From Apostichopus japonicus (taxonomy: Eukaryota > Echinodermata > Holothuroidea > Aspidochirotida > Stichopodidae): a DNA stretch of 64,000 bases. The DNA lies in assembly GCF_037975245.1 (NCBI RefSeq), contig NC_092569.1, forward strand, positions 6,318,501 through 6,382,500, in the 5' to 3' direction. The translations under genes and the position numbers were made by a program. The notes beneath the pieces were generated by a model, which was given only the letters and a program-made list of their open reading frames with translations, did not search any database and was not told the DNA's origin. Shown here piece after piece: positions 34,635 to 48,192 of the stretch (positions within the stretch are counted from its first letter, which is position 1; each line of letters starts with the position of its first letter).

Positions 34635-36149
34635 CAAAGAATACGAACATTTCGTTATAATAGATTTACATTACATTAAGACAGCGAGGGACTGAGACAT
34701 ATGTTGTTATATACTGTTACCTTGATTAAATATTGGGCTTATTTTCAAAATAAAACGTGATACCTAATTTTGTAAATGTTTCCCTGGCGTGCAGACTTCA
34801 AAATAATTGCAAGTCATTGAGACGTGCTTAACCAGGGTGTTGTTACACCCTAACCTTCCTTAGGATAAATTAGCAACTTAAATGGTTAATGAATTTTCTA
34901 ATGTTAGCAGTAAAATATATAACAAAAGAAATAAGAATTTCTCTGTCTTGAATATTTGACGACGATGTGATATAATAGAAGTACATTAATTGACCAAAAA
35001 CTGAAAGTAGTATTATTGGTCTCATTGTGTCTCTTGGAAAGCTTAAATCGTTGGATCCAAGAACAGTTTCTTCAAAGCAAGAATCAGGACTTACCTCAGC
35101 TTTACAAATCTGGCCAAGAAGCATTAACAACCGTTATTACTGGAACTGTACAATTGAGTGGATTTTACCACATTTTGTACTGTTTTCAACGTTCTTTTTA
35201 TCCGAAGGTAACGCAATTGGTTTCTTGTCAGCATTTATGTTAAAATTTGATAAACTTCAAATATCTTTACGAATAACTTCTACTTACCAATCCCCTAACG
35301 CTGGCTTCCCGTCACTACAACAACAGTTAGCACGTCGACTACATGTGTGGGTGTATCATATCACTAGTGTTTGTTTGTGCAATACTCTAGTGTGTAAAGC
35401 AGGCATACCGATATTGACCTAGGCAAAGTTGCAATGAAGATGGACAATTCATCATTGATATTCATATGGAGGTCGTCTCCGTAAACCCAGTCTAACCGCC
35501 AAGCACCCATGATTAATATTAAGATATATTACTAAAATAGTACAATTCTATTGAGTAAGTGGCCGGGGAATGGCATAAGAAATCCTTTCCAATTTTTTAT
35601 CTGACTTTTTGCTTCTGAGGTTTATCATTAAATAATTTCAGTTTTGTTGGTATAACAGTTCCCTCTTTTTATTCCCCTGTTAGGTTGTTCAAGTAATAGG
35701 ACACAGCTCCCGTCTTGCAATTGTCTTCTAGCCCAACTATTCCCAACAGTACCACTGTTCATTCTACACATACCCTTATCTTTGATGCCGACTGTGATAT
35801 GTGTGGCAGTTTTGTAAGTTACTGGTAAGTGTTACAAGCTATATAGGAATCTGGAACTAAGCGGATGGAGGAGACCTGTTTTGTTACCAGGATTTGGGTG
35901 GAACATAAATGCTCATATGGCTCTACAGGTACGTACGAATATTTCCCCCTCCCTTTAAACACTTTACTTCACTACTAACCCCAACCCCGAACTTATTATC
36001 TCACACTTAACATACCCCTTACCCTAGCTCTGATCCACCTGTTCGAAATATTTAATCAATATATATGTAAGATTCTAATATTGAAATGAGTTAATTTATT
36101 AATTTACTGCTGTGTTTTGCGTGGTGAGCGTTTCATCTCAAGAATGGCA
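34635..36149. other. Intergenic, unit C
   Basis: No supported gene. A 131-codon open frame (35027-35422) is broken in the homologous segments of units B and D. From about 35407 the sequence becomes nearly identical to 54001 onward. Confidence 0.6.
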
Positions 36150-36749
36150 GATCTATGGAAGAGTAGAAGGGACATGTCAAGTGCCGTTTTGATGAGATGT
36201 AAAATTCTTCAAAATGTCACAAATCTGAAAATTAAAATTTTGTCGACCAATAACAACTCATCAAAATAACAAACATCTTAAAATTGACAATTTAGCGTGA
36301 TTAACTCGTCAAAATTGCGAAAAAATGACAAATATACGTTTTGCTACATCGTTTGAACTCATTAATTGGCAAAAACAAGTCTTAAAATCAACGTTTTGTC
36401 GAGATGCATTAACAAAATGAAGAATATATCAAGATTGACGTTTTGACGACATTGAACCAGATTTTGTTATTTTCCCAGATTTGGAAGAGTGCAAGTGCAA
36501 TAGTAAATTTCATACTTAATTCATTTGACGCGTTGATGTATATCGCCGAAACGTCAATATTCATTTATTTGTTTCATTTTGACGAATTTGTATGATGTCG
36601 TTAAAACGTCAATTTGCAAATTATTGACATTTTCACGATTTAGAATATGTCATCAGAGCGTCAATGTTCAACTTCTTATCATATTGACGAGTTGCGGCAT
36701 CTCATGAAAAGTTCAATTTACATGTCCATTCTACGCTTCAGTACAGATC
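36150..36749. mobile_element. Foldback/MITE-like element upstream of gene C
   Basis: Homologue of 18554-18965 with the same imperfect terminal inverted repeats ('gatctatggaagagtagaag' and the complement near 36727-36749). The interior is longer, with repeated 'gacgttttg' and 'aacgtcaat' words. It ends 1.0 kb before the gene C start codon. Confidence 0.65.
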
Positions 36750-37750
36750 AGTGTCAGTCAAGAAAGCCAACAACCCAAAGCAATTAGGGATTTTTTTTAG
36801 CTATATATTATTATGGTATTATCATTCAATGTGAGCATGCCGATGTCCAATATTGGTAATAATTTTCTATTAAATGGCAACAACTCCACAAGATCTTTAA
36901 AATTTACACATAAAAAGAAGAAAAAAGAGCTACTGTTTGCTCTTTTTTGGATTTTTTTGACATATTTTCATATCGGACTGGCAAACCATTCAACAATTCC
37001 CTCATTGCATCACAAAGTTACATCGTTGATTAAATGCGGACTCTATGGCCTTGCAGACGGTTTTCTTGGGTAGCGCTCACCATTTTCCGTACCCATGACA
37101 CGTAGGTCATTCATAGCACCAACGTTTCCCGGTCACGAACCTTGCAAATTACCAGTAACAAGAGCCCGAAGATTGGGTCATTTAGTCAAAACCTCTTATT
37201 AAAGCAGAAAAACGTAATTATCCACGAGAAGGAAAATTCAACTAACATCGGAAATATATAAATTCAGATCAACTAAGATATCAATTTATATGCCCCAAAC
37301 TATCGCGGTAACTACAATATTATAGACTACATTCAATACGTTACCATCTTCAATAGTATTTAATTAACAGCCAGACAAAAAAAGCATTATAGCTGTAATA
37401 TGTAAATGCGTTTCACATTTTCAAAATTCATTAAAGCACTTAAACAAAACAAATAGAATGTTATTTTAGAAGGCAAATATTACAAATTTATAATTAATAA
37501 TTTCATTATATGTATATCCGGGTTGAAAAATCTACCGATGTGGATGAGCGACGTTTATTACCAAAGAGATAGTGTTGAAGGGTATATGATGAGTGAAATA
37601 TGAGAAAAAACACAATGGGTAACACATGGTCAGTCTCCTGCACTGTAGGCTACATGTAAATTTAAATGATTCCGTAATTTCCAGCTTCGTCTTGGTGTAA
37701 ATCATTATCAACGATTATTTCAGAAGAGAGCAGGTCACTTCAACATCAAG

Positions 37751-37828
37751 ATGATCAGCAAATTGTGTAAAGTTTTTGAAGTTTTTCTTTTCCTTTTGAC
37801 AACAGGCTGTCTCTTTTCACATCGAGTG
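37751..37828 (+). CDS. Gene C exon 1: signal peptide
   Basis: 26 codons, phase 0, GTGAGT donor; identical to exon 1 of gene D. An 18-base segment present upstream of the ATG in genes B and D is missing here, with short direct repeats at the junction. Confidence 0.87.
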
Positions 37829-40800
37829 GTGAGTTTTAGAACTTGACACTTTTTTATACCTCTCACATTATTTAATTAAAATTGCTAGACGTGTTCTTAA
37901 GCTTCAGATAATTTTAAAGCCTCAGTAACATGGTAGAGTATATCGCTATAGGTTAGTAATTTATTTCCTTTCTAGCAGTAGCAGAGATATTCTTGTATTT
38001 CTAGTTAAAACTTCGCAGGTTTTAAAATTTCTAATTGTTAAACACTGACCCAACACTGGAAGATATATAATAATTTTAGCGATATTATTCTGGCCCATAC
38101 GGTAGTTGATGATTTTTAAAACATCATTACCTTGGTGAAAAACCATGAACACAAGAAAAAAACAAGTAATTAATTAAATTCGTCAACGGTAAATTAACAT
38201 TTTCAAGGCAAAATAGTCATTGACACTAGATTGATTGTTTATTGACTCCTCAGATCAAAGTTAAATACTTTCATTTTATATAGATGAAAATGCAGAGAAG
38301 TTTACATATACGGTTATTCATATTCCATGAAGTAAGAACAAAACAAAATTAAAGTCAAATTTCGAGTTTTTTTAAGCTAATAATTATGGTAAATATTCTT
38401 TTCAACCTTGTGTAAGAGACAATCGAAATATCTTGCATCAGTATGGTTAACTTGTGTGTCACAACTTTGAGATAGGAAGTATGTTAAAGATCGTGACTTT
38501 CAAAGAATTGTACGTTTATATTTTTTATTTTGTTCATAACTGAACACAAAAACTTAACTTTCCTTCCGACAGTAAATCTGAAACTTAAAAACATCCAAAA
38601 TATGTTAAAGCTTCGCGTTGAATTCATTCGTGTATTATCATAACTTCAAACAAGATTTTCTTAATCAAACGAAACATGGTATCATTAATACTTATTTCAT
38701 AAACAGGGCGAATGACAAATACTCAAACAAAAAACTTGATTTTACAATTGAAATATAGTAGTTTCTCAAATTAATAAAAGTATTAGTAAAAATATACCTA
38801 AAGGGACATAATCGAATATAATTGTGCCAGTTTAATTTACTTAAAAATAACGGATAACATGATAAGCTCTCATCAAGTAGTTTTAATCAAATTATTAATC
38901 GATTCAAGTTTACAGAACTGACTTTTTTAAATCGTGTTTCATCTCTAAACGACATTATGTCATTCTCTTCTAAATATGAACTTTTAGACAATGGTATCAT
39001 AATATATTGGCGCAAGATCCTAGTCGATGGAACTAAGTTTGCTGTCATGTTTAGAGTTAACTGAAAATTTATTCCAAGCATTATTAAAAAAGAATCAAAG
39101 ATGCAAAGTTCATAAGAAAGCGTCCAAATTTTTTCTTCAAAATAGCAAGCTATTGCATCCCCCAATATATATCACTGATATTCACACAATTTGTTTTTCA
39201 TTATTTTTAATTTTATATTATTCCGATCGTGGAGTTAAGCAAAATAATCAAATGTTAAATGATATCATTGAAACAAGCAGTAATCTCTATTCAACATAAC
39301 TGTTTATTAGTATACGCTTTAAGCCATTTAATGATAGTACAGAAACTTACAATTCTAAATAATTTGCTAATCATCGAACGCTATCTAAGTTTCATCATCC
39401 TACTAATGTGTTTCTTACCTCTTTCTACACTTTCAAATTGTTGGCAACATCAGAACCTTAAAAGCCTATTCATATAAGTGACGTTATATCTAGGCATGCT
39501 AACGAGAGCTAGCTATACCAGTCTCAGGCTCTGACATTTCTCCTCTCTGCTTCGTTGATATCATACTTTAATTGAAAGCAGTTTCTTGTTCTTAAAACAA
39601 GTTAAAAGATCCAATTTTCATATCTCTTTGTGAAAACCTTGATTTGGGGTTAGAGAGGATATGATAAGTATAAAACATATACTCTAGTTCTGTGTTTCTT
39701 TTTTACTTTGTAATAAATCTGTCAATAATAGTTTTACTTGCTGGGATCAATAGCTTAGGTAAAAGTCCTTTCTAATGGATAGAGCAAGAAACAAACAAGT
39801 CGCTCAAACAACAGTTTGTAAGAACTAGAAAATTGTGTTGAAAATATACGACATTTTAACATATTCGTGCATTGTAGTGACAATTAATCGTTTGGTATTT
39901 TGTCAGATCACTTCAAACTGTTATCTGTCGTAAAACGTTTGAAAATAGCAAATCATAATTTCTAGAAAAAAACGTACTTCGTAATTTTTACTTTCGGTTA
40001 CTTATTCTGACGTCTATTCACTGATGTCTCACAATTATGAATAGCGATTTGTAAAGATTGAAAAATATGATTCGTAAAAAGGTAAACATTATTGGCACTT
40101 GAAACGTTAAGTGATACATTGAGCAAGCCTTCAACGTTTTTCTCTTCATTGCTATTTTAAAAGACGTAAAGCTCTTTTCTTCAGCAGTCAACAGACAAAA
40201 GACAAATGCAAACATTATTCCGTAAAGAAATAGAATATTTAGAAAAAAATGTAATTCCTCTGCGGTGTGCCTTTAGGCATGTGACATACAACATCTCTAG
40301 TATATAACTTTGATTTGCTTAAACACGATTGAACAGTATTGAAAATATCAAAACTGTGTAAATCTATTTGTAATTTATATTGCTGGGAACATATGTGTAA
40401 TAACAGTATTCAGAAAATGTAACCTTGTCTCCTCAACAACACGCATGTAAAATTTGATCGATTGTGCAACAATTTTTACTACAGCAATTTCAATCCTATT
40501 TGCTTTCGAAGTTAAGCATTTTATTCATGCTTGAATTAGAACTTCCCATGACGCAGTTTGTGTCGACCAAATGATAGTCTTGTGTAAACAAAATCGACTT
40601 ATAGACAGCAGAGTTTAATGATGGCTAAAATCGAAGTAGAAATTAAACTCATTTAAAAGTGAATTTGCGCTGAATCGCTAGCAGGGAATGATAACAGATC
40701 AACTTGTTTAATGTTCATTTAAACCCTTCAATTGGTCGAAATACTGCACAAGCAAATTCTGTTACACATTTCATGTTTTTCCCCTAAGAGATGTTTTTTG

Positions 40801-43800
40801 ACTTTTCATTGAGACTTTGCTTTATGGTCCTAAACAATTCCCTGAAGAATATGGAAAGGGGCATTCCGATGCCAAAAATTGCGAGGCTTACTTCAAGGAC
40901 GAAAATGTATGACGCTATATTAGTTATAACCCTATTTCATTATTTGTGTATTCTGTATGTGTTTTTGTTTAATCATGATATAAATTTAATTCATTTAGTT
41001 AGAGCACTGCAGTATATCGGTGGATGCTTATTTCATGGAACATATGTTTTGTAAAACGTTTACTATTATGATATTGTTGTTCTTGTCTGCTTGTACGTAC
41101 CGTACACAACTCAATGAAAGTATCTGTTTGAATTTGATTCAGTCATTTCCGCTGTGAGATGAATTTCTATTTAAATTAATCTCTTAGAGAATTAGAGAAT
41201 AAAACCGTTCTCTAGTTTCGAACGAAATCGGGAAACTATATTATAGTGCATTATAACTCTATATTAAAGTTCACACGTTATTGTTATGGTGACACCCCTG
41301 AGTGTTATTCTTAGACAAAGGTTTATATATTACAAAAAGTAAACCGAAAAAAAGTGAATTACAGAATGTAGGATTTTCTTTTTAGATCAGAAAATAGTCA
41401 AATGGTTAAATCATTTTGAAAAACTTCTATCACGGACAATCCCTGTAGATGACTAGGTAACTTTAATTGTTAACAAATATATTTTTATTAACAATTAAAG
41501 ATTAATGTAAATATTAATACAGCTGAATATTAGTTGGAAAGCAAAAGGGAACGTGTTTCTAGGATATGGTGCATTTGGAACGAAAGTGGTGAGAGCACGG
41601 TTGCCTCATACATGAAATATTATAAACAATATTCTCTACAATATCTCTGTTGGCTAATTTAGGGTTCTCGTTGTAATACTTGATACTACTATTAATGGGC
41701 TCTTCCCAGCGCCGGCGTTCTCCCACTGAAAAATTATGTTACTGCACGGACTGTTATTACAAGCGGTTTAAGATAGAGAACTTGGCAAATCGATCCGAGT
41801 ATTAACATATTAATAAATATTGTACTTTTAGTGTCTGTTATTTAAAACAACTTTCAAATTCAGTTTTTGTCTCTTCAAAGGAAAAGGAAAAATCTCGTTT
41901 ATGGTTTATTCTTCTCTCAAAGTAAATCATTGTATTTTCGTGATTTTAATTTTACTGCCAGTATAAGTATTGTGATATATTGTTTCAGCTTCCCCAAACT
42001 GAATTATTAGCGCATTGTGTTAGTTTAATTTGTGCAAACCAGGATATTATTGTTATATTATACTTTCTTAAGTTAAAGAGGCATAGGTACATATCAATGT
42101 ACTAGATGGAAGGTCCACATCAGAGTAATTGAGTCTTACCTAGACGTGTGTGTCTAATGGCTTTGTCACGCATCTAATTCAAATATGCGAAATTCTATAT
42201 ATTAACTTCTTAATTTTATACAACGTTGTTAGTATCGATGTTTATTAGGGTGAAAGTTTTCTCGCTGAATAATTATTTGTTTCAAATGATATACTCTCCT
42301 TTAATTTTTTTTTGTTATACTGTGTACATGTCAATGGCTCTATATTTACTATCAAAAGGAAGTTAAATAAATGGACGTTAACTGGATACGAGTTTGGTCA
42401 ACGGATTTATCATTCGAAACTATAGTATGATTAATCACCATTACTGGCAGTCATTTTCATTGTCACATTGTGAACTAGAAGTTACAAGTTGCTCCCCAAC
42501 CCACTTAACCCTTGTTTTGTTTCAAACACAACGGTATTGTCATCACAAACCTCCTAACACAAACAAACACCCAAATTCCCGTCATGTGTACGACAGTTCT
42601 GATAGTGAGCCATATATGCTATAGTTCACTTTATAATACTATCATATAAAATACATGAATACGTTTACTAGCCATTCAACTGAGCTGTTACTTTTTGTAT
42701 TAATTTCCGTTTGACAGGATGCTCTAGAGACAATCAATGATGTCACCGGTGATAGTAGTTTCGGTAAGTGATTTTATATTTATGCTGTTACTTCCTAAGC
42801 GGTCGTTATTACCGTTCAGTAATAACTATGTTAATGTTTATGAAAGGGTATATTTTACACGGCACCATTTGAATCGAACGTTTTGTGTACTTCCAACGGA
42901 CAGATGGGTATCAGCAGGGAGTTGTTATGGACAGGGAGTTGTTATGGAAAAAACAGCGGAAACATTCATTACACCGTATAAAATACGTTGAATCATTGGA
43001 TTCATCGCATCTAACTGGGACATAGGCTGTGGTAATTATATGTAACCTAAAATACCAATGTGACTCAGCTCACAAAGAAATCCAATTTTGTTTTAACGTA
43101 CTAGGTTCGTCGTATTTCTTCTATCAACAATCGGAATACCCGAGAGATTGCAGAGAAGTCCAGGAGGAATGTTCATCTCAAACCTCTACTGGTGTCTTCG
43201 TCTTCAAACCAGATGGCTATTTGGAGCCTTTTGAGGTTTACTGTGATAACGCAGACAGTTCTGGTGGATGGACGGTAGGTTTCAACAGTGTGTTCACTTT
43301 ACAAGTTAATTGTCATCTTTCTTTGGTAAGAGTGGATGTCGGGAGGGGATCATAGCATATATCATAACATATATGCTGTTAAAAGTATCTTATTGTAATT
43401 ATCAGGCTTAAATTTAAGACAAACGTTAAATATTTCCCTCATTGTGGTTTGCACTCTTTTTTAAAACAGAACCTGCATCCCCGATTGGATATTGGTGCCC
43501 GACAATTCCCTCGCCAAACCTTTCTCCCCATTCTGTAGATTCGTACTAACATTATGCACAATATGTGCATCCTGATATAAGGCAGTACACAATATTTGTC
43601 AAAAGAGTGGTTTCTAGTGACGTTCATTACACATAACCTGCTTAGAATTCAGTTTCTAAATCATTAACACCATTAGGTAATACAGCGTCGCATTGACGGT
43701 TCCATCGACTTCAGCCGTGACTGGGACAGCTACAAGTCTGGCTTCGGCTTTCTAGCTCAGGAATTCTGGCTCGGCAATGACAAACTTTCTTACTTGACCA

Positions 43801-46800
43801 ATCAAAAGAAGTATCAATTTGTGATTGAGATGACTTTATCAAACGGTTCCTTCATCCGGGTTTCTTACGACAACTTCCGCATTAGTGATGAGTTCAGCAA
43901 CTTCAAGTTTGTCAGCCTCGGACAGTTCTCTGGAAGAACAGGTAAGTTATATCAATATTTCTGCTTAATATCCTTATGTGTGTTTCCCTTAGCTGAGGTT
44001 TCAGGTCAAATTACCTCTAGTTCTCTACAGATGACAATTTGGAATTCATAAAGCCCTTACAGGCGCGGATTCGGGGGTCTGTTGTTGTACCCCTCCCCCA
44101 TCCCCTCTAATTTCAATGTCACATTAAAAAGGTTGTGGTTATTGGAAAATTATTACGTAGAGACCGAGTGTTAGACATAATTTATAGCCTAATTATGCCT
44201 TCAATTGTGCAATTTAATCTCTAAAACCTTATTCTTTTCCGGGTGAGTAACCGCAGATCCTCCTATTTTTGAATCTGCTCTCAACAACAATGAGCAACGC
44301 CCTATACTGTCGTGGATCTGCTACTGTTTCATCATTCACTTATACAACTTCCACCTTCATTTTGAAATTTTTATTACTATTTGGTGAGACTGTAACTTCA
44401 TGAAATTACTCCTTCTTTTTCTGGATGACAACTAATGAATTCAGTTATTCAGAAAAGCAGTTGTCATAAATGTTTAGAGCTTATCTGAGAACAATAAGAA
44501 GCTATGATCATGTCGCTAGAGAACATTTACACCCGGCCATCTTTTGCTTTCCTGATGGCGTGTGTAGTTATATCGGCTATTAACACAAGTTTTACAGCAT
44601 GGTCATTACAATGAATATACATAACGGAGTTTAAATCATCATAATGTTTCAATTTGAGGTATTTTCTTAAGCCTACCGACATATTTCATCCATGCAGACG
44701 TAATAACTATGTGCCCCTACAACATGGTCTATAGAAACTGTAGTATTTCCTGCCAGCGGACTTGTGGTGCTCCAGAAATGTGTCAGGCTGGGATCTGTAA
44801 TGAAGCCGAAGCCTGTGTTTGTTCCGATGGCTACTTCACGAAGGAATCAGACTGTGTACCTCAAGAACAGTGTGGATGTTACGAATCAGAGGGACAAACA
44901 GTTATTCCAGTCAGTTGTTTTTCATTTCATTTGTCTAAATTTTGGCAGTCAAATCTGCGGGTATATGTCAAAGACTGTGCAATGCGACAGTTTTCCAACA
45001 ACAGTAAAGTTCACGACTCTTTTCCATAACGACAGTCACTGTTCATACTGTTTATAGTAAAACAATGAGCGCAATATAAGTCCAATCAAACTCCAATATA
45101 TAAATTATAAGTTCATTTAACTATACAGTTATAGGAATACCTGTAAAATTATAATATACTCCGCGTAGAGAATTTTAGTGCTTAACAAGACATACAACCG
45201 AACATTATTTACCATGAATGATAATAAACCCACCATCAGGCGTAAAATGCAAACTGTAACTGTAAAAAGGGACGTAAGAATTAAATTTTGTTTTTCAGGA
45301 AAGTGGCTCTTACGTGAACCTTAACTGTTCAAGAAAAGGTGTTTGTACCGACGGGCAGATCACGTGGGATGAAGCATATGCATGCAGTCCTAACGCAGTT
45401 TGTGACGACAGGGACAACATAACACAATGCTATTGTACTGGTGGCTACAGAGGAGACGGTGAAAATTGCACGAGACCACCTAAAGATTGTCAGGAAATTT
45501 ACGATGATGAATCTAGGGACAACGGTATATACAAAATCAAACCAACCGGCTGGACTGGCGAGGCTTTTGAGGTTTACTGCAACATGACTGACGGAGGAGG
45601 ATGGACGGTAAGTCATTCCATTAATTAACACCCATTGCTATTTGCACTGATTTCACTGTACAGATAATGCATTGCAGTAAGCTTCACTACCTACAGTGTA
45701 TGACATTGTACCACAATGACCACACTATACTATACTACACTGCACTAAAACAAATACACTAAATTACCCTTGCTGCTAGTAAAATACAATGCATTACATT
45801 GCTTTACAAAACACTAATTCTACACAAAGTGCAAAAGTGATAAAGTATAGCCTACATTTTGAGGGATGTAGTAACTAGACATAACACGTGTAAATCACAA
45901 ATTTGTGTAGTGATCGTTATTGATACAAGGTAGTACATAACCATGGATAATCTTGCGTAATGGATTTGCTATGAACTACATTTATCATATATCAAAAAAT
46001 TCTGTTCCATCCTACATAGAATACAAAACGACGAATTAAATATGCAAATAGATTATATTCTTTTTGTGAAAACATAATGAAATGTATTTTCCGTAAGAAA
46101 TATAACCACTCTGAATCCATTTCTAAGTATCTGCTTCCTTACGTTTCAGTGATACCTTCAAAGCGATTTGTGATTTTGTCAAATTTTCATTTCAGGCTTA
46201 TATCTGAAGTGGAATGAAATATCTACATAGTGTACACTTCTTTAATGACAATGTTTCAACGAGGTTTTTTCTTTATCAGTTCCTTCAAATTCGTTTAAGT
46301 GAACGTTTTTTCATCTTCAATGTTTATTTAAATGTTGACAATTTCGTCAATTTTTTTCTATATTTGGTCATAACAAAAGTTTTCCTCTTATTCACACATT
46401 TAAACAAAGGTTTTTCAGCGTCGTTTGGATGGAACCGTGGATTTCTACCTCGGATGGGACAGTTACAAAGAAGGTTTTGGAGATTTAGACCACGAGTTTT
46501 GGCTTGGAAATGATAAACTTTCTACCTTGACCAATCAAAAGAGATATGAAATCAGGATTGATATGGTGAACAGTTATGGCGCTCCATACTATGCCAAGTT
46601 TGACTACTTCCGGATTAATGACGAAAGCGATAAATATCGGTTTTCTCAACTTGGAACCTATAGTGGAACAGCGGGTTTGTTACAATTTATTTGGTTACAT
46701 AAACATCATTTAGATATCTGCACAATTCTACAACTATGAATGCTTTAACGGTATGCGCATAGTTCAATGTTCTTTATTGTGTATTATCCTTGGAATGTCA

Positions 46801-47898
46801 TATTACAAGGTTATTCTACATATATTTGACCGAAGACTTGAATTAGTGAATGATTTGCAGTGATAATGCAAATACAATATAAGAACATGATGCTGATGAG
46901 TGGATGGATTGATTTATCAATATTTCTCTTCTTTAGATTGTTATCCTTCCTTTCATACATCACTAAAAAAACACCATGTCTCTGTTCCGATTTCAGACCT
47001 ACCCATATACACTACAACTAAATACGGACATGTATTAAATACAAACACGTCTAAGCAACAATCTTGCACCATGTGTTCAATACTTTCTTCGAATATACAT
47101 TTGCACACAATCTACATTAACACCATCGAACTGAATCAGTTGGGCAAAACCAAGTTTTAGGCCGCACTGTTTGGTTTTGTGTAATTTAGTCGTACCAATG
47201 ATGCCGTATCAGTCATCATGACTTTACTACGTTTTATTTCATTGAAAAACAGTACGAAATTGTTGATACACCTACTGACACGTCAATTATTTAAATGGAG
47301 TATTAATAACTTCATGTTCTTTTTATGTATTTTTGTTTTATTTTTTGTACTTAATTATTCAATGTTGCAGCATGTGTGATTTCAATAGTACCGATTATAA
47401 TATGAAATATGATAATTATTATTACTAAACGATAAAAAACATTATGGTAAGAAACTAAAAAATAATACAAGATAATATTTAATTTGCAATTAGTGGAAAA
47501 TGAATTAGAAGCGATAGCTCATTAATGAAACTCTTACTAAATAAAACTCTAAACGCCGCCTTTTATTTCAGCAACATCAGATGGTCTGACCTTCAGTAAC
47601 ATTACACGGAACGCCAAACTGTTCTTTTCTTTGTCCTCATTTTACAGACTCTCGCAGCAACCCTGATGGTTATGCTCTTCGTTATCACCTGAACTACCAG
47701 TTCTTTACCAAAGATAATGACAAGAGTAACTGTGCGGTTTCTTATCACGGTGCCTGGTGGTATAATGGTTGTACAACTTCCAACCTTAATGGAGACTACC
47801 ATGCCAGCCGAGGCGCTGAAAGCAGTCCTCATTGGGACTACTTACCCGGCAGCTACTTCAACATCAAATTTACAGAAATGAAGATTCGTCCCTTTTAG
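37751..47898 (+). CDS. Gene C: intact secreted half-FReD/TIL/EGF-like/FReD protein
   Basis: Exons: 37751-37828, 42718-42763, 43105-43274, 43677-43941, 44698-44909, 45299-45607, 46410-46674, 47648-47898; total 1596 bases, 531 aa, all junctions in phase. Residues: signal peptide 1-26; linker 27-41; first FReD part 46-187, lacking the terminal exon; TIL 191-246 (Cys-Pro-Tyr-Asn-Met to Gln-Cys-Gly-Cys, eleven Cys); TILa-like 258-285; EGF-like 286-314; full FReD 318-531. The second FReD has a calcium-type loop four residues shorter than in gene B and Cys-Thr in place of the usual Cys-His before Ser-Asn-Leu-Asn-Gly. It is flanked by homologous genes B and D in the same orientation. A secreted recognition protein by family; ligand unknown. 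Confidence 0.92.
37829..42717. other. Gene C intron 1
   Basis: A 4.9-kb AT-rich intron, nearly identical to gene D intron 1. Open frames at 38887-39477 and 40791-41054 are not supported as genes. Confidence 0.7.
42718..42763 (+). CDS. Gene C exon 2: linker
   Basis: 46 bases, phase 0 to 1. [15 protein letters not shown] plus one base. One base differs from gene D (Phe to Leu). Confidence 0.82.
43105..43274 (+). CDS. Gene C exon 3: start of FReD 1
   Basis: 170 bases, phase 1 to 0, from Ser-Ser-Tyr-Phe-Phe-Tyr to Gly-Gly-Trp-Thr. Five bases differ from gene D by eye, two of the changes altering the amino acid (Phe/Ile and Leu/Ser). Confidence 0.93.
43677..43941 (+). CDS. Gene C exon 4: middle of FReD 1
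   Basis: 265 bases, phase 0 to 1. Val-Ile-Gln-Arg-Arg-Ile-Asp-Gly to Phe-Ser-Gly-Arg-Thr. Five bases differ from gene D, three of them changing residues. Confidence 0.94.
43942..44697. other. Gene C intron 4
   Basis: 756 bases against 191 in gene B. After a shared 'aggcgcggat' word it holds about 560 bases absent from gene B. A degenerate transposon is possible but no clean ends were found. Confidence 0.55.
44698..44909 (+). CDS. Gene C exon 5: TIL cysteine-rich domain
   Basis: 212 bases, phase 1 to 0, GTCAGT donor. Intact TIL module with eleven cysteines, identical by eye to gene D exon 5. It occupies the phase-1 junction normally filled by a FReD terminal exon. Confidence 0.93.
45299..45607 (+). 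CDS. Gene C exon 6: TILa-like, EGF-like and start of FReD 2
   Basis: 309 bases, phase 0 at both ends. EGF-like Cys-Ser-Pro-Asn-Ala-Val-Cys to Gly-Asp-Gly-Glu-Asn-Cys, then Lys-Asp-Cys-Gln-Glu-Ile-Tyr to Gly-Gly-Gly-Trp-Thr. The first 271 bases are identical to gene D by eye. Confidence 0.94.
46410..46674 (+). CDS. Gene C exon 7: middle of FReD 2
   Basis: 265 bases, phase 0 to 1. [12 protein letters not shown] to Tyr-Ser-Gly-Thr-Ala plus one base, GTTTGT donor. Confidence 0.93.
46675..47647. other. Gene C intron 7
   Basis: AT-rich intron without the SINE-like insertion seen in gene B intron 7. No supported gene. Confidence 0.65.
47648..47898 (+). CDS. Gene C exon 8: terminal exon of FReD 2
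   Basis: 251 bases, phase 1 in, TAG at 47896-47898. Twelve bases (four codons) shorter than in gene B, all within the calcium-type loop: Lys-Asp-Asn-Asp-Lys-Ser-Asn-Cys. Gly-Ala-Trp-Trp, Ser-Asn-Leu-Asn-Gly-Asp-Tyr and Met-Lys-Ile-Arg-Pro-Phe are kept. Confidence 0.95.
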
Positions 47899-48192
47899 CT
47901 GGAATGCGAGGGATGTCTAGACGAAACTGCGAATATTTGCGAATTTTATTTGATTGAAAATATGGATAGAGAAGTCACGTGACTGACAATGAAAACAAGT
48001 CGCATTAAAGTACTGGAAAACAATGCCAATTTACCCAATGATGACGCTTATGCATATCAAGATATTTCAACGCAAAAAATCGTAGCAATGAACATGTTTC
48101 TTGTTCTATTATCCAAGTTTGCATGTTTATAAGAAATTGAATATTCCGAAACATAAATTGAATTATAACCTTGAAAAAAATCATAATATTAA

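Larger units (their letters stand above)
35407..45569. repeat. Recent segmental duplication, copy C
   Basis: Nearly identical to 54001-64000 at an offset of 18594 at its left edge, falling to about 18431 because of indels, the largest a loss of about 180 bases in unit D intron 1 (39975-40160 here, joined near 58603 there). The left edge is set where divergence rises abruptly upstream. The right edge is only the point reached at the window end. Confidence 0.85.

Noticed and set aside
35027-35422. 131-codon open frame upstream of gene C with related frames near 17538 and 53890
   Set aside because: The unit D copy has an extra base in the shared block and the unit B copy has indels and stops, so no frame is kept across the three units.
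40791-41054. Open frame in gene C intron 1 conserved as a longer frame at 59129-59479 in gene D
   Set aside because: The region is a recent duplication, so conservation is expected. The roughly ten base differences I see between the two frames all change amino acids, which argues against a selected protein.
44061-44330. Possible hAT-type element in gene C intron 4 starting 'caggcgcggat'
   Set aside because: The candidate right end matches only loosely and no target-site duplication was found. The same start word occurs in gene B at 25877 without a partner end.
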